Below are positions 1 to 9,618 of a stretch of DNA of 64,000 nucleotides, piece by piece. Position 1 is the first letter of the stretch. Each line of letters begins with the position of its first letter. The position numbers and the translations under genes are program-made. The notes under the pieces were generated by a model. The model was given only the letters and a program-made list of their open reading frames with translations. It made no database searches and was not told where the DNA came from. The stretch comes from an uncultured Paracoccaceae bacterium (GTDB taxonomy: Bacteria; Pseudomonadota; Alphaproteobacteria; Rhodobacterales; Rhodobacteraceae), in NCBI GenBank assembly GCA_947501555.1, contig CANMWG010000001.1:1364001-1428000 (forward strand). The letters run 5' to 3'.

Positions 1-16
1 AAATTCTTTTGCGCCC

Positions 17-38
17 GAGATTTTTCCAGAAAAATCTC
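17..38. repeat. Short hairpin palindrome just downstream of nuoJ
   Basis: Nine-base arms GAGATTTTT and AAAAATCTC are separated by CCAG. It lies 3 bases past the nuoJ stop. There is no clear T-run after it on the minus strand, so it need not be a terminator. Its layout, an A/T-rich arm around a near-CTAG centre, resembles the palindrome inside mccA at 21874-21897. Confidence 0.5.
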
Positions 39-41
39 TCA

Positions 42-647
42 TCAAAGCCCCTGCCCCGGTTTCACGTCGCGCAATTCCATGGCCTTGGCTGGATCGCGGT
101 GCATTTGCTCAATCACGTTCTGGCGCTTGATATCCACACGGTGGCGCAGGGTCAGAACAATCGCCCCGATCATCGCAACCAGCAGGATCAGACCGGCCAG
201 TTGGAACAGTAGGATGTATTTGTCATAGATCAGCAGGCCCAAAGCGCGGGTGTTGTCCAGATCACCCGCAGGGGCGGCAATGCGATCTTCCACCCCATCG
301 GCAAAGCCCCAGACGCCCAAGGCCAAGGCCAGTTGCATCAGAATGACCACACCGATCAGCAAAGCCAGTGGCAGGTATTTGGTCATCTCCGCCTTCAACT
401 CGGCAAAGTCCACGTCCAGCATCATGACCACGAACAGGAACAACACCGCGACCGCGCCCACATAGACAATGATCAGCAGCATCGCTACGAATTCGGCCCC
501 TAAGGTAACGAACAAGCCCGCCGAGGACAGAAATGCCAAAATCAGCCAGAGCACCGAATGCACCGGGTTACGGCTGACAACTGTCATCAACCCACCCGCA
601 ACAGTCGTCACGGCAAAGAGGTAAAATGTGAACGCGAAGACGGTCAT
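42..647 (-). CDS. nuoJ: NADH-quinone oxidoreductase subunit J
   Basis: This is an integral membrane subunit of complex I, part of the proton-pumping arm in the inner membrane. The 201-residue length fits the family. About five hydrophobic segments are visible, including residues 5-20, 30-45, 55-80, 92-112 and 143-166, with the conserved stretch [21 protein letters not shown]. The soluble C-terminal tail is charged. The gene starts 4 bases inside the end of the preceding carboxymuconolactone decarboxylase-like gene, so it is translationally coupled to it. The next gene expected in a nuo operon, nuoK, would lie beyond the left edge of the window. Confidence 0.97.
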   Translation of the reverse strand: MTVFAFTFYLFAVTTVAGGLMTVVSRNPVHSVLWLILAFLSSAGLFVTLGAEFVAMLLIIVYVGAVAVLFLFVVMMLDVDFAELKAEMTKYLPLALLIGVVILMQLALALGVWGFADGVEDRIAAPAGDLDNTRALGLLIYDKYILLFQLAGLILLVAMIGAIVLTLRHRVDIKRQNVIEQMHRDPAKAMELRDVKPGQGL

Positions 648-1033
648 GTTTCGTCCTTTTCCAATACGTCATTTGCCAGTTCCATGGCTTTCGTCATGGC
701 CGGCACGCCGGCGAACATGCCCATTTGGGCGATAGCTTCGGCGATTTCTTGTTTTGTGGCTTCGGCTTCCACCAGATGGCGGACGGTCAGGCGGATCTGC
801 GCCTCGGCCTGTGCCCCCAAGACCGTCAGCGCGGTCAATGTGAGCAGCAACCGGGTCTTGGCGTCGAGCCCGCCGGGGTTGATGCCTGTGCCAAAGAACA
901 TCTCCATGGTTTCCTTGGGCATCGTGGGCCAAAGGGCCTCAAACCCTTTGAGCGTGAAGGCCTCTGCATTCATGACTTTGGCCCAATCCTGGCCCATCTT
1001 CATCATCGCTTCAAAGGGGTTCTGGTCGGTCAT
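644..1033 (-). CDS. Carboxymuconolactone decarboxylase-like protein (second copy)
   Basis: A 129-residue protein of the CMD/AhpD-like helical fold. The recognisable part is residues 55-125, with [21 protein letters not shown] followed by [20 protein letters not shown]. The CxxC pair of peroxidase-type AhpD proteins is absent, so an AhpD reductase role is unlikely and a lyase or structural role is possible. It overlaps its paralogue at 1030-1416 and nuoJ by 4 bases each, so it is co-expressed with complex I. The N-terminus ([20 protein letters not shown]) resembles a phasin or CMD linker. No substrate can be assigned. Confidence 0.8.
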   Translation of the reverse strand: MTDQNPFEAMMKMGQDWAKVMNAEAFTLKGFEALWPTMPKETMEMFFGTGINPGGLDAKTRLLLTLTALTVLGAQAEAQIRLTVRHLVEAEATKQEIAEAIAQMGMFAGVPAMTKAMELANDVLEKDET

Positions 1034-1416
1034 GTCTCTTCCGCCTCGAAGACTTCAATCGCGGCGTTCATGCCGTTGATCATGGCCGGAAAACCACCGT
1101 AGAGCGTCATCTGATAGATGATTTCGCAAATCTCTTCACGGCTGGCACCGACGGCGCGTGCGCTGGCGATGTTCACCTTAAGCTGCGGCTTTGTCTGGCC
1201 ACCTTGGGCAGTCAATGCAGCAACAGTGGCCAAAAGCCGGGTCTTTTCGTCAACCACACCGCGCGCGTAGAAGGTGCCATAAGGCACCTCAACCACCATC
1301 CGGGACAGGCCAGGAACCAGCGCGTCATAGCGGGCGGCCAAAGCCTCCTCCATGCCGGGGTTCACCTGCTCGGACAGCGCTTTGCCGCGTTCATATGTGG
1401 GCTCGTCGAGGCTCAT
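1030..1416 (-). CDS. Carboxymuconolactone decarboxylase-like protein (first copy)
   Basis: A 128-residue CMD-family protein with the core [16 protein letters not shown], followed by [18 protein letters not shown] and a C-terminal helix. It is a diverged paralogue of the next gene in the operon; both lack a CxxC pair. I chose the ATG at 1416. An upstream in-frame TTG at 1440 would add MERDGALQ, but those codons lie in a copy of the nuoI 3' end (1413-1440), so they probably were not originally coding in this frame. The gene lies between the secreted protein at 1499-2026 and its paralogue, with a 4-base overlap to the latter. Confidence 0.8.
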   Translation of the reverse strand: MSLDEPTYERGKALSEQVNPGMEEALAARYDALVPGLSRMVVEVPYGTFYARGVVDEKTRLLATVAALTAQGGQTKPQLKVNIASARAVGASREEICEIIYQMTLYGGFPAMINGMNAAIEVFEAEET

Positions 1417-1440
1417 CTGTAAGGCGCCGTCCCGTTCCAA
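1413..1440 (-). repeat. Copy of the nuoI 3' end in front of the CMD gene
   Basis: The plus-strand run TCATCTGTAAGGCGC followed by a close match to GTCCAGTTCAAG is present here and at 2023-2049, where it encodes the last codons and stop of nuoI. In both places the following gene starts at the ATG inside ACAGATGA. The simplest reading is that nuoI once ran directly into the CMD gene and that the gene at 1499-2026 arrived later with a short duplication. Confidence 0.7.
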
Positions 1441-1498
1441 ACCTTCGTAGTCGGCCCCATACCAACAATCATCATAACCTTAAAGGACTGTAGGTTGC

Positions 1499-2026
1499 TC
1501 ATGCTGCGCAATCTCCTTCTCGGGAGGCACGGGGAGAAATAATCAATACCCCGTCTGAGCGCTCCCGAGCCAGTATCGAAACTTCGGTCGCGACCCCGTC
1601 AAAATCAAACAATATGCGCGTCGGATCTTTCTCACCTGACAAAAACTCGTCAACAAACTCCCTTTGCAAAGTCACGTGGAAGTTATTTATGAACTCGTCC
1701 AAGAAACTCGCTGATAAGCCGAAATTAGTGGAACAGGTACATGACGTTCCCGTACCAGAGATTTCCAAGTAACCATTCCGAATACTAAAAGGCTCATATA
1801 CTTCCTTCTGGCCGAAACGACTTCCATCTTCTACCTCAGTCCGCGCAGGTAAAAAAGAGTGCGGCGCGGGCTGAACAAAGGAAGGTGCCGTGTCCAAGCA
1901 CAGCCTTGCGAAGGTCTTGGCATCGTCAACGCCAACCACATTCGATGTGACATGCTGGGCCGAAGCTGGTCCAGTCATCAGGCACGCGGCCGAGACAGCG
2001 AAAATATGACGAACAAATCGCATCAT
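1499..2026 (-). CDS. Secreted protein of unknown function inside the nuo operon
   Basis: A 175-residue protein. Residues 1-23 look like a Sec signal peptide ([23 protein letters not shown], cut in two here: [11 protein letters not shown] then [12 protein letters not shown]) with a likely cut after ASA. The mature part has a CTCS motif near residue 98 and single cysteines near residues 43 and 173, so disulfides are possible. I recognise no domain. It overlaps nuoI by 4 bases, but its base composition is visibly more A/T-rich than the nuo genes. The duplicated nuoI tail just downstream suggests it was inserted. A role in complex I is not implied; it may simply use the promoter. Confidence 0.7.
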   Translation of the reverse strand: MMRFVRHIFAVSAACLMTGPASAQHVTSNVVGVDDAKTFARLCLDTAPSFVQPAPHSFLPARTEVEDGSRFGQKEVYEPFSIRNGYLEISGTGTSCTCSTNFGLSASFLDEFINNFHVTLQREFVDEFLSGEKDPTRILFDFDGVATEVSILARERSDGVLIISPRASREGDCAA

Positions 2027-2517
2027 CTGTAAGGCGCGTCCAGTTCAAGGTTGCGCGCGATCTCGGCTTCCCAGCGATCGCCGTTTTCCAGCAGTTTTTC
2101 TTTGTCGTAATACAGCTCTTCGCGGGTTTCGGTGCTGAATTCGAAGTTCGGCCCCTCGACAATGGCATCGACCGGGCAGGCCTCTTGGCAGAAACCGCAG
2201 TAGATGCATTTGGTCATGTCGATGTCATAACGGGTTGTGCGACGGCTGCCATCATCGCGCGGTTCGGCATCGATGGTAATGGCCTGCGCGGGGCAGACGG
2301 CTTCGCAGAGCTTGCAGGCAATGCAGCGCTCTTCCCCGTTGGGATAACGGCGCAAGGCATGTTCGCCCCGAAAACGGGGGGACAACGGGCCCTTTTCATG
2401 CGGATAGTTCAGCGTGGCCTTGGGTGCGAAAAAATACTTCATGCCAAGCCGGAACGCCGACCAGAAATCCTGTAACAGGAAATATTTGGCCGCCCGGGTG
2501 TAGTCCATTTCGCTCAT
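2023..2517 (-). CDS. nuoI: NADH-quinone oxidoreductase subunit I
   Basis: This peripheral subunit carries the two [4Fe-4S] clusters, N6a and N6b, that pass electrons to NuoB. The 164-residue protein shows both ferredoxin motifs: C65, C68, C71 and C75 in [12 protein letters not shown], and C104, C107, C110 and C114 in [12 protein letters not shown]. The N-terminal amphipathic part ([19 protein letters not shown]) is typical. The start overlaps the stop of the 75-residue gene at 2514 by 4 bases, and its own stop overlaps the following secreted-protein gene by 4. Confidence 0.98.
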   Translation of the reverse strand: MSEMDYTRAAKYFLLQDFWSAFRLGMKYFFAPKATLNYPHEKGPLSPRFRGEHALRRYPNGEERCIACKLCEAVCPAQAITIDAEPRDDGSRRTTRYDIDMTKCIYCGFCQEACPVDAIVEGPNFEFSTETREELYYDKEKLLENGDRWEAEIARNLELDAPYR

Positions 2518-2741
2518 GATTTGACTTCCACAAGGTTGGGCGTGTCGGCGTCAGTGTCGATGTTATCCGTCGCCGTTTCAAACAGGAACGCGGCCAACTC
2601 ACCGTCGGCGATATCCGTAGGGTTTTCCGCATCGGACGTGATCCGTTGCATGGCAAAATGCGCCTCAAGCGTCAGGGCGAAGTCAAAAAGATCACGCGCA
2701 GACGCATCGGCAATGGATTCCCAAATTTTGCTTTTTGACAT
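2514..2741 (-). CDS. Small acidic protein of unknown function, nuoH-nuoI interval
   Basis: A 75-residue protein without signal peptide or membrane segment, rich in Asp, Glu and Ala. The N-terminal half ([24 protein letters not shown]) should be helical. AGGAGC lies 6 bases before the ATG, a good ribosome binding site, and its stop overlaps the nuoI start by 4 bases. I do not recognise the family. Its position suggests co-translation with nuoI. Confidence 0.65.
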   Translation of the reverse strand: MSKSKIWESIADASARDLFDFALTLEAHFAMQRITSDAENPTDIADGELAAFLFETATDNIDTDADTPNLVEVKS

Positions 2742-2750
2742 GGTTAGCTC

Positions 2751-2873
2751 CTAAGGGGCTGGCTGATCAGATGACCAGGTTGGGTTTGGGTCGAGGGCAC
2801 GGCGAAGTGCCAAATATCGTTCGGCGAGGTGCAGCTGAATGCACGCGGGTCTTTGCATAAGGCCATCAGGCAT
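2751..2873 (-). CDS. Possible 40-residue ORF
   Basis: This frame starts with ATG 8 bases before the stop of the secreted-protein gene at 2866-3594 and ends just before the next ribosome binding site. The predicted peptide is helix-prone in the middle (CIQLHLAERYLALRRAL). It fills the otherwise empty interval of about 125 bases. There is no clear ribosome binding site and no recognised family, so it may not be a gene. A second frame from 2866 gives a less protein-like 42-residue peptide. Confidence 0.25.
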   Translation of the reverse strand: MPDGLMQRPACIQLHLAERYLALRRALDPNPTWSSDQPAP

Positions 2874-3594
2874 CTTCCTCGCATTCTTCACCAATACCTG
2901 ACTCAATGAGGTACGCGTCATGGTCCGAAAACACCCGATCACCTGCCTCAAACCGTTCTGCAACCGTCATCGTTTCAAACGGAATGTCCAAGTAGCGCCG
3001 CACAAAAACATCCCATTGAATACAGTGCTCACCAGCGGCGAGTTTTTCGAGCACGGTTCTGCGCAGTTCTCGTGTGCTCGCGACATAAGAAACCGGGTCA
3101 TCCGCCCTTAAACATTTCGAAAGTGCTGATGATGATGCCACCTTCGACCGGAGTAAAAGGAGGTCCGAAATAGGCATGACATCATTGCCTTCGTCGCTCA
3201 TCTTAAATGCGCGCATAAATTCAAGCGACCGTAAAACATGTTCGGCCATAGAAATGCTAAACGACATTGTGTTCAGAGCGGATGGGTCGAGGACCTCAGC
3301 TAAGGGCTTGCTAAACAATGGAGCGCTTCGCCAACCTGTTGGATCAACCTCAATTTGCGCTTCAAATGGCTCAATGATAGTATTCCAGTAAACCTTGGGC
3401 ACATGCTGGCCACCAAACGCCATATCAAACTCGTCGACTTCTTGCCCACATGTCGCATCGAGATAACTGTCAACCATTTCGATGAACTGCGGCTCTAGGT
3501 CCGACGAAGCCTGCTCATAATGCGAAACTTCCTGAGCAGACGCACAGGGCGCGGAAGCAGCAAGCATGATTGAAAAGGAAGTGCGCAAAAGCAT
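2866..3594 (-). CDS. Secreted protein of unknown function after nuoH
   Basis: A 242-residue protein with a signal peptide in residues 1-20 ([20 protein letters not shown]) and a probable cut before QEVSHYE. The mature part is acidic and mostly helical, with cysteines near residues 49, 161, 193 and 238 that could pair in the periplasm. No domain is recognised. The start ATG overlaps the nuoH stop by one base (TGATG), so translation is coupled. The coding region looks more A/T-rich than nuoH, as with the other secreted proteins lodged in this operon. Confidence 0.7.
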   Translation of the reverse strand: MLLRTSFSIMLAASAPCASAQEVSHYEQASSDLEPQFIEMVDSYLDATCGQEVDEFDMAFGGQHVPKVYWNTIIEPFEAQIEVDPTGWRSAPLFSKPLAEVLDPSALNTMSFSISMAEHVLRSLEFMRAFKMSDEGNDVMPISDLLLLRSKVASSSALSKCLRADDPVSYVASTRELRRTVLEKLAAGEHCIQWDVFVRRYLDIPFETMTVAERFEAGDRVFSDHDAYLIESGIGEECEEDA

Positions 3595-4634
3595 CAGCCA
3601 CCCACCGCCCAGCGTGCCCAGAATCCGCCGAGCACTTCGTATTTGGCAAGGAACGACACCAGTACGACCCAGGCCAGTGACATGGGCAGGAAAACTTTCC
3701 AGCCGATCCGCATCAGCTGGTCATAGCGGTAGCGCGGGGTCAGTGCCTTGACCATTGCGAACATAAAGAAACAGGTGGCCATTTTCAGGACCATCCACAA
3801 GATGCCATCCGGCAGGAACGGCAGTGGTGACAGCCAGCCGCCAAAGAACAGCAGCGAAATCAGGGCGCACATCAGCACCACGGCCATCAGCTCACCGATC
3901 ATGAACAGCAGGAAGGGGGTGGAGGAATATTCCACCTGATAGCCTGCGACCAGTTCGGATTCCGCCTCGGGCAGGTCAAACGGGGGCCGGTTTGTTTCAG
4001 CCAGCGCGCTGATGAAGAACAAGAACAACATCGGGAAATGCGCGACCCAATACCAGTTGAACAGACCACCTGCCCCGTCTTGGGCGGCAACGATATCGCC
4101 AAAGTTCATGGACCCGGTTGAGATGATCACACCGATGATGATCAACCCGATGGACACCTCATAGGAAATCATCTGCGCGGCAGAGCGCAGAGAGCCAAGG
4201 AATGGGTATTTCGAGTTCGAGGCCCAGCCCCCCATGATCACGCCGTAAACTTCCAGCGAGCCGATAGCGAAGATATAAAGGATGGCTACGTTAATATCGG
4301 ACAGCACCCAACCGTCGTTGAACGGGATCACCGCCCATGAAATCACGGCCAGCACAAAGGCGATCATTGGCGCGAGGAAAAAGACGAATTTATCCGCCCC
4401 CGCAGGCACGATGATTTCTTTGACGATATATTTCAGGAAATCCGCAAAGGATTGTAGCAGGCCGAACGCCCCAACCACGTTTGGCCCTTTGCGCATCTGC
4501 ACCGCCGCCCAGACCTTGCGGTCGGCGTACATCAGGAAGGCCAAAGCGACCAGAAGCGGGATCAGAACCAAAAGGCACTGCCCAAGGATCACCAGGACAA
4601 TGCCAAGGTTGGTGTTGGTGAAGAATTCAACCAT
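3594..4634 (-). CDS. nuoH: NADH-quinone oxidoreductase subunit H
   Basis: This membrane subunit (ND1 homologue) forms the quinone-binding chamber at the junction of the two complex I arms. The 346-residue length is standard. Eight or more hydrophobic helices are visible. The conserved loops include [17 protein letters not shown] near residue 39, [11 protein letters not shown] near residue 62, and [19 protein letters not shown] near residue 212, the quinone-site loop with its conserved acidic residues. It follows nuoG after an 11-base gap. Confidence 0.98.
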   Translation of the reverse strand: MVEFFTNTNLGIVLVILGQCLLVLIPLLVALAFLMYADRKVWAAVQMRKGPNVVGAFGLLQSFADFLKYIVKEIIVPAGADKFVFFLAPMIAFVLAVISWAVIPFNDGWVLSDINVAILYIFAIGSLEVYGVIMGGWASNSKYPFLGSLRSAAQMISYEVSIGLIIIGVIISTGSMNFGDIVAAQDGAGGLFNWYWVAHFPMLFLFFISALAETNRPPFDLPEAESELVAGYQVEYSSTPFLLFMIGELMAVVLMCALISLLFFGGWLSPLPFLPDGILWMVLKMATCFFMFAMVKALTPRYRYDQLMRIGWKVFLPMSLAWVVLVSFLAKYEVLGGFWARWAVGG

Positions 4635-4645
4635 TGTGATCGTCC

Positions 4646-6664
4646 TTATTCCGCAGCCATCGGTGCGGTCTTGCGTGCCTTCGCATTCGCACTCAGCTCA
4701 GCCATCAGGCTTGAGGCGCGCGCGATGGGGTTCGTCAGATAAAAGTCAGTGACCGCATTGCGGAAATCCGCTTTGCCCGGTTTTTTGACCGGCAGCGGCT
4801 GCCATTCGTTTTCCGCAACTTCGTCGATTTTGCCCAAATGCGGGTGTGCCGCAACCAAGGCCTGACGCAGCTGCGCCATGCTATCATAGGGCAAAGTGGC
4901 GTCCAGTTCTGCGGACAACGCCCGCAGGATCGCCCAGTTTTCCTTGGCCTCACCCGGTGGGAAGCTCGCGCGCAGGGCCAGCTGAGGCCGGCCTTCAGTA
5001 TTCACAAACAACCCGTTTTCTTCGGTATAGGCTGCACCCGGCAGGATGATATCGGCGCGATGCGCACCACGGTCGCCGTGGCTGCCTTGGTAGATCACAA
5101 ATGCACCGGGATCGATATCGATCTCATCAGCACCGAGGTTATAAATGACCTCCGCCCCGTCCAGTGCGGCGGTCAGCCCACCTTCGGTGACAGCCCCCAC
5201 ATCCATCGCGCCCACGCGGGATGCGGCTGTGTGCAAGATGAGCAGTTTTGAATTGGCGGCCTCTGCGGCTTTCATCGCTTGGCTCAGCACCGCTTCGCCG
5301 TCGGCTTCGTTCAGTGCGCCCATACCGATGATCATCACACCGGTCACGTCCTGCTTGTCGGAATGATCCATCCCGGCCAGCCTCACCAGATCGTCCCGGC
5401 CCGCGCCAACCTGTATCACATCAAATGTCAGATCGTCCGATGTGCCGATCCGGGCCACTTTTGCGCCTCCCGACCAGACCTTGCGGATGCGGGAATTCAG
5501 AACAGGCGCTTCAAGGCGCGGGTTTGTCCCGATCATCATGATCATCTGCGCATCATCAATATCTTCGATGGCCGCGGTGCCCACATAAGCCGAGCGATTC
5601 CCAATGGGCAGTTTCGCCCCATCGGTCCGGCATTCGACGTTTCCGCCCTGCCCTTCGATCAATTGCTTCAACGCAAAGGCAGCCTCTACCGGGGCCAGAT
5701 CGCCAACGAGTCCGGCGATTTTCTTGCCTTTCATCGCGGCGGAGGCAGCGGTCAGCGCCTCGGGCCATGTCGCTTTGCGCAACTTGCCGTTTTCGCGGAT
5801 GTAGGGGGTGTCGAGACGTTGGCGCTTCAGCCCGTCCCAGACAAAGCGGGTTTTGTCGGAAATCCATTCCTCATTCACGCCGTCATGGTTACGGGGCAAA
5901 AACCGCATCACTTCGCGGCCTTTGGTATCGACGCGGATGTTCGCCCCAAGGGCGTCCATCACATCGATAGATTCGGTCTTTGTCAGCTCCCACGGGCGGG
6001 CGGTGAATGCATAAGGTTTTGAGACCAACGCGCCAACCGGGCACAGATCAATGATGTTGCCCTGCATATTCGAATCAAGTGTTTCGCCCAGATAGCTGGT
6101 AATCTCGGCATCTTCGCCGCGGCCCGTCTGGCCCATCTGGTGAATGCCCGCGACCTCGGTCGTGAAACGGACGCAGCGGGTGCAAGAAATGCAGCGGGTC
6201 ATATGGGTTTCAACCAACGGGCCGAGATCCAGATCCTCGGTCGCACGCTTGGGCTCACGGAAGCGGCTGAAATCCACACCATATGCCATGGCCTGATCCT
6301 GCAGATCGCATTCGCCACCTTGATCGCAGATCGGGCAATCCAGCGGATGATTGATAAGCAGGAATTCCATGACGCCCTCACGGGCCTTTTTAACCATGGG
6401 ACTATTGGTCTTAACAACCGGAGGCTGGCCTTCGGGGCCCGGGCGCAAATCTTTGACTTGCATGGCGCAAGAGGCCGCAGGTTTCGGCGGACCGCCCACA
6501 ACCTCAACAAGACACATCCGGCAGTTGCCTGCGATCGAAAGCCGTTCGTGATAGCAAAAACGGGGGATTTCGACCCCCACCTGTTCGCAGGCCTGTATCA
6601 GGGTCATGGCCCCGTCTACTTCGACCTCTTTTCCATCAATGACGACTTTGCGCAGATCAGCCAT
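4646..6664 (-). CDS. nuoG: NADH-quinone oxidoreductase subunit G
   Basis: This is the large 672-residue iron-sulfur subunit of the electron-input module. The N-terminal [2Fe-2S] ferredoxin domain has C37, C48, C51 and C66. It is followed by the His-ligated [4Fe-4S] motif (H106, C110, C113, C119 in [14 protein letters not shown]) and the CISCTRC cluster near residue 156 with its distal Cys in DLCPVGAL. The rest is the molybdopterin-oxidoreductase-like domain. I chose the ATG giving MADLRKVV; a start at 6688 would add eight residues not usual for the family. The 138 bases upstream to DUF5333 hold no gene. Confidence 0.97.
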   Translation of the reverse strand: MADLRKVVIDGKEVEVDGAMTLIQACEQVGVEIPRFCYHERLSIAGNCRMCLVEVVGGPPKPAASCAMQVKDLRPGPEGQPPVVKTNSPMVKKAREGVMEFLLINHPLDCPICDQGGECDLQDQAMAYGVDFSRFREPKRATEDLDLGPLVETHMTRCISCTRCVRFTTEVAGIHQMGQTGRGEDAEITSYLGETLDSNMQGNIIDLCPVGALVSKPYAFTARPWELTKTESIDVMDALGANIRVDTKGREVMRFLPRNHDGVNEEWISDKTRFVWDGLKRQRLDTPYIRENGKLRKATWPEALTAASAAMKGKKIAGLVGDLAPVEAAFALKQLIEGQGGNVECRTDGAKLPIGNRSAYVGTAAIEDIDDAQMIMMIGTNPRLEAPVLNSRIRKVWSGGAKVARIGTSDDLTFDVIQVGAGRDDLVRLAGMDHSDKQDVTGVMIIGMGALNEADGEAVLSQAMKAAEAANSKLLILHTAASRVGAMDVGAVTEGGLTAALDGAEVIYNLGADEIDIDPGAFVIYQGSHGDRGAHRADIILPGAAYTEENGLFVNTEGRPQLALRASFPPGEAKENWAILRALSAELDATLPYDSMAQLRQALVAAHPHLGKIDEVAENEWQPLPVKKPGKADFRNAVTDFYLTNPIARASSLMAELSANAKARKTAPMAAE

Positions 6665-6802
6665 GGCGTGCCTTATGTGTTCCCTCATGCGCAGCCAGCC
6701 GCGGGGCGGCAGCTACGCGTTGTCGCGTTCTAGCGCGACCGGAACCATGATGCCAGTCAGATCGACAAAAAAGAACCTACTTTTCGGCTCAAAGACAACC
6801 GA

Positions 6803-7210
6803 TTAGCGCAACAACCAGCCAACGCGGGTATTGGCGGCAATTTGTGCACGGCCCAAGGCACAATATGAAGCCTCATCGCCGGGGATTGCCCCCATACTGG
6901 CCAATTGCGCACGCGCAATACCCTCGAGGCGATCTTTTTCGGCGTCGTCGTTCACATAGGCATCAATCTGGTCATCGGAAAACCCCAATTCACTCGCGTG
7001 ATTTTTCAATGAATTCAGGAAGGTCAAGCCGCGCAGTGTCCGTGGGCGCAGGCTGTCGCATTTACGTGATATCTCATACGCCATGCCCACGTGAATGATG
7101 CCGTCACGCACCCGCTGGACGTCCTTCAAGGCAGTTTGCGCCGATATGCTGCCCGCGAAACCTGCCGTTGCTGCCAAAATAGACAGTATCAGAATAGTTG
7201 CTTTTTTCAT
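6803..7210 (-). CDS. DUF5333-type secreted protein
   Basis: A 135-residue protein with a signal peptide in residues 1-25 (MKKATILILSILAATAGF, then AGSISAQ). The mature part is helical. It has a CDSLRPRTLRGL stretch near residue 51 and a C-terminal YCALGRAQIAANTRVGWLLR, a layout I recall from DUF5333 proteins found beside nuoG in Rhodobacteraceae. The start at 7210 has AGGAGAA upstream, while an in-frame start at 7270 would bury the signal peptide. Function is unknown; two cysteines suggest one disulfide in the periplasm. Confidence 0.75.
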   Translation of the reverse strand: MKKATILILSILAATAGFAGSISAQTALKDVQRVRDGIIHVGMAYEISRKCDSLRPRTLRGLTFLNSLKNHASELGFSDDQIDAYVNDDAEKDRLEGIARAQLASMGAIPGDEASYCALGRAQIAANTRVGWLLR

Positions 7211-7336
7211 TATTCTTCTCCTGAACGCACACTGTTCGTGGAATGCGCTTGTCTGACCAACAGATTGCAACGCAGGTGCCGATATTCAATATCAGGGCCA
7301 GGATATCGGATAAATCATGCCTATTTTAAGGGGGGC

Positions 7337-7354
7337 GATGGGTTGAAACCCATC
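7337..7354. repeat. GATGGGTTTAAACCCATC-type palindrome, variant copy
   Basis: GATGGGTTGAAACCCATC followed by TTAC matches the palindromes at 39333-39350 and 40918-40943, with one base changed in the centre. It sits just past the stop of the gene at 7360-7593 on the minus strand. It is probably an intergenic repeat that also acts as a transcript-end hairpin. Confidence 0.75.
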
Positions 7355-7359
7355 TTACG

Positions 7360-7593
7360 TTAACGCCGCCGTTGTCGCGTTGGGGCAACCCCAGCAACAC
7401 CTTTTCGCAGGAAGGCGAGGGTCAGGATGCCGCCGATGACAGCCAGAATCCCAGCTGCACCGTATGCCCAGGCCGGTGCGACCTCGGCGCGTACTGCCAC
7501 AACAGTAAACCACGCCGGTAATCCACAGACCGCAGACGTGACAAGGGCCGCGCCAAAGCTCGCGGCCCCATCAAGGTAATTCTGAAACGCCAT
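7360..7593 (-). CDS. Small membrane protein in the nuo operon
   Basis: A 77-residue protein with two hydrophobic segments, residues 10-35 and 41-63, and a basic C-terminus ending TRQRRR. I chose the ATG giving MAFQNYLDG; upstream in-frame codons overlap the lipoprotein gene and look non-coding. It is likely an inner-membrane hairpin protein. The family is not recognised. It lies between the lipoprotein after nuoF and the DUF5333 gene, with the palindromic repeat right behind its stop. Confidence 0.6.
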   Translation of the reverse strand: MAFQNYLDGAASFGAALVTSAVCGLPAWFTVVAVRAEVAPAWAYGAAGILAVIGGILTLAFLRKGVAGVAPTRQRRR

Positions 7594-7601
7594 GCGCTGC
7601 C

Positions 7602-8009
7602 TTAGACCGGCAACAACATCGCGCTGAGGGCAGATCCTTCTAGCACCTCTGCATCGGCGGCTGGGCAAAGATCGGCCCCGGTCAATTCAACGCCGTGTTT
7701 GGCGGTAAAGCTGCGTTCACTGACATCAGTTTCGGTTTCGATGGCAGTGCGCAGCCCCGCCGCTGACAACGTCCCGCGCCCGACCTCATTGCGCTTTTCG
7801 TTCAGCTCGGCGTCGAGCACGGCATCATAGCGATAGCGAGCACAGTTCTGCGCAACCTGATTGGCTATTCTGATCGTCGCGAAATACTGCGCTGTAGGCA
7901 AGTTAAACAGCCTTTGGACCGCAGGATCATCAAGCGAACGCCCCCCAGATCCAGTTGCACAAGCAGCCAACGTCAACGCGGCCCCCACCATCAATCCACG
8001 TATCATCAT
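7602..8009 (-). CDS. Putative lipoprotein after nuoF
   Basis: A 135-residue protein with a lipoprotein signal: hydrophobic residues 4-16, then LAAC at residues 15-18, so Cys18 is the likely lipidated residue. The mature domain is helical with cysteines in NCARYRY and DLCPAAD. The start overlaps the nuoF stop by 4 bases. Function is unknown. Its lipid anchor would place it in the periplasm, away from NuoF in the cytoplasm, so sharing an operon need not mean contact. Confidence 0.7.
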   Translation of the reverse strand: MMIRGLMVGAALTLAACATGSGGRSLDDPAVQRLFNLPTAQYFATIRIANQVAQNCARYRYDAVLDAELNEKRNEVGRGTLSAAGLRTAIETETDVSERSFTAKHGVELTGADLCPAADAEVLEGSALSAMLLPV

Positions 8010-9292
8010 TCCGCAGCCATCCCCGCTAGTCGTTTATCTTTGATCCGGTCTTCGATCTCGTCCCGGAAGTTCTTGATCAGGCCTTGGATCGGCCAAGCAG
8101 CGGCATCGCCCAAGGCACAGATCGTGTGGCCCTCAACCTGTTTGGTCACATCCAGAAGCATATCGATTTCCTCAACCGATGCATCCCCTTTCACCAAACG
8201 GGCCATAACGCGCATCATCCAGCCGGTGCCTTCGCGACATGGCGTACATTGCCCGCAGCTTTCGTGCTTGTAGAACTTGGACAACCGCCAGATCGCTTTG
8301 ATCATGTCGGTCGAATTGTCCATCACAATCACAGCCGCCGTCCCCAAGGACGATCCCTTTTCCTTCAGCGCATCAAAATCCATGATCGCGTCGCGCATGT
8401 TCTCGCCGCGCACACAGGGAACTGACGACCCGCCGGGAATGACAGCCTTCAGGTTATCCCAGCCCCCCCGAATACCACCGCAGTGCTTTTCGATCAGCTC
8501 TTCAAAGGAAATCGACATTTCCTCTTCGACGACGCAGGGGTTGTTCACATGTCCCGAAATCGCAAAGAGCTTGGTGCCCGCATTGTTCGGACGCCCCATG
8601 CCCGCAAACCAATCCCCGCCCCGGCGCAGAATGGTCGGGACCACGGCAATTGATTCGACATTGTTCACTGTGGTCGGGCAGCCATAAAGCCCCGCACCCG
8701 CCGGGAAGGGCGGCTTCATCCGCGGCATGCCTTTTTTGCCTTCAAGACTTTCCAGCAGCGCGGTCTCTTCACCACAGATATAAGCACCGGCCCCATGGGT
8801 CAGGTAAATATCAAAATCCCATCCGGACTTGGCGGCGTTCTTGCCCACCAGTCCTGCGGCATAAGCTTCATCAATCGCGGCCTGCAGCGCCTCTTTCTCG
8901 CGGATATACTCACCGCGAATGTAGATATAGCAGGCATTGGCGTTCATCGCGAAGCTGGCAATCAGACAGCCTTCGACCAGCGTATGCGGATCATGGCGCA
9001 TGATCTCGCGGTCTTTGCATGTGCCCGGCTCTGATTCGTCAGCGTTCACAACCAAATAGGCCGGACGACCGTCGCTTTCCTTGGGCATGAAGGACCATTT
9101 CAGACCTGTCGGGAAACCCGCACCACCACGGCCACGCAGGCCGGATGTCTTCATCTCATTGATAATCCAGTCGCGGCCCTTTTTGATGATGGCCCCTGTG
9201 CCATCCCAATGGCCGCGCTTTTGCGCACCAGCAAGGGTCCGGTCATGCATGCCGTAAAGGTTGGTAAAAATCCGGTTCTCGTCTTTGAGCAT
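8006..9292 (-). CDS. nuoF: NADH-quinone oxidoreductase subunit F
   Basis: This is the NADH- and FMN-binding subunit where electrons enter complex I. The 428-residue protein shows the glycine-rich [11 protein letters not shown] at residues 53-63, the FMN/NAD stretch [16 protein letters not shown] near residues 170-185, and the N3 [4Fe-4S] ligands C346, C349, C352 and C392. The start overlaps the stop of the DUF5337 gene by one base (TAATG). Its end overlaps the following lipoprotein gene by 4. Confidence 0.98.
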   Translation of the reverse strand: MLKDENRIFTNLYGMHDRTLAGAQKRGHWDGTGAIIKKGRDWIINEMKTSGLRGRGGAGFPTGLKWSFMPKESDGRPAYLVVNADESEPGTCKDREIMRHDPHTLVEGCLIASFAMNANACYIYIRGEYIREKEALQAAIDEAYAAGLVGKNAAKSGWDFDIYLTHGAGAYICGEETALLESLEGKKGMPRMKPPFPAGAGLYGCPTTVNNVESIAVVPTILRRGGDWFAGMGRPNNAGTKLFAISGHVNNPCVVEEEMSISFEELIEKHCGGIRGGWDNLKAVIPGGSSVPCVRGENMRDAIMDFDALKEKGSSLGTAAVIVMDNSTDMIKAIWRLSKFYKHESCGQCTPCREGTGWMMRVMARLVKGDASVEEIDMLLDVTKQVEGHTICALGDAAAWPIQGLIKNFRDEIEDRIKDKRLAGMAAE

Positions 9293-9522
9293 TACTTCCC
9301 GCCCTTTTCATCCTGACGCGCACGCCAGAGCCTAAATATCTGCCATAGCGCAAACCCGAAACCGCCAAGCGCCGCAAGATCAAAAAGCGCCCGAATGCGG
9401 TTGGGCCAGCCATATTCTGCCCCAAACAGGTTTGCCAGCACCCAAAAAACACCCGTCCCTGCAATGATCAACGCGGCGCGTTGTCCTGCTTTGCCTTGGT
9501 CTGAGTGTCCGTGTTGTACCAT
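9292..9522 (-). CDS. DUF5337-type small membrane protein
   Basis: A 76-residue protein with two membrane segments, residues 16-32 and 47-64, a Gly-Trp-Pro turn between them ([11 protein letters not shown]), and a charged C-terminus ([13 protein letters not shown]). The pattern matches DUF5337 proteins found directly before nuoF in Rhodobacteraceae. Function is unknown. The tight TAATG coupling to nuoF suggests dosage or assembly linkage, but that is inference. Confidence 0.75.
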   Translation of the reverse strand: MVQHGHSDQGKAGQRAALIIAGTGVFWVLANLFGAEYGWPNRIRALFDLAALGGFGFALWQIFRLWRARQDEKGGK

Positions 9523-9561
9523 GCTGATGCCGTGTCTAATGCCTTTGGAGGCTCACGGAAA

Positions 9562-9591
9562 GTATTGAGCACCAATTTCAGCGCTCAATAC
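9562..9591. repeat. Inverted repeat with 9-base arms between two nuo-operon genes
   Basis: GTATTGAGC and GCTCAATAC flank a 12-base loop. It lies in the 96-base gap between the helix-hairpin-helix gene and DUF5337. On the minus strand no T-run follows, so it is more likely an RNA processing or stability hairpin than a full terminator, because nuoF must still be transcribed through it. Confidence 0.55.
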
Positions 9592-9618
9592 GAATAATTT
9601 TAGAGAACGGCTGTATCT

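Noticed and set aside
2744..2866. A 42-residue ORF starting at the TGATG overlap after the secreted-protein gene
   Set aside because: Its composition (many Pro, Ser, Thr and isolated Cys, no helix or signal) looks non-coding; the alternative frame at 2751-2873 is only slightly better and is listed with low confidence.
5279..6022. A 247-codon plus-strand frame opposite nuoG
   Set aside because: Antisense shadow of nuoG with no ribosome binding site and no recognisable domain.
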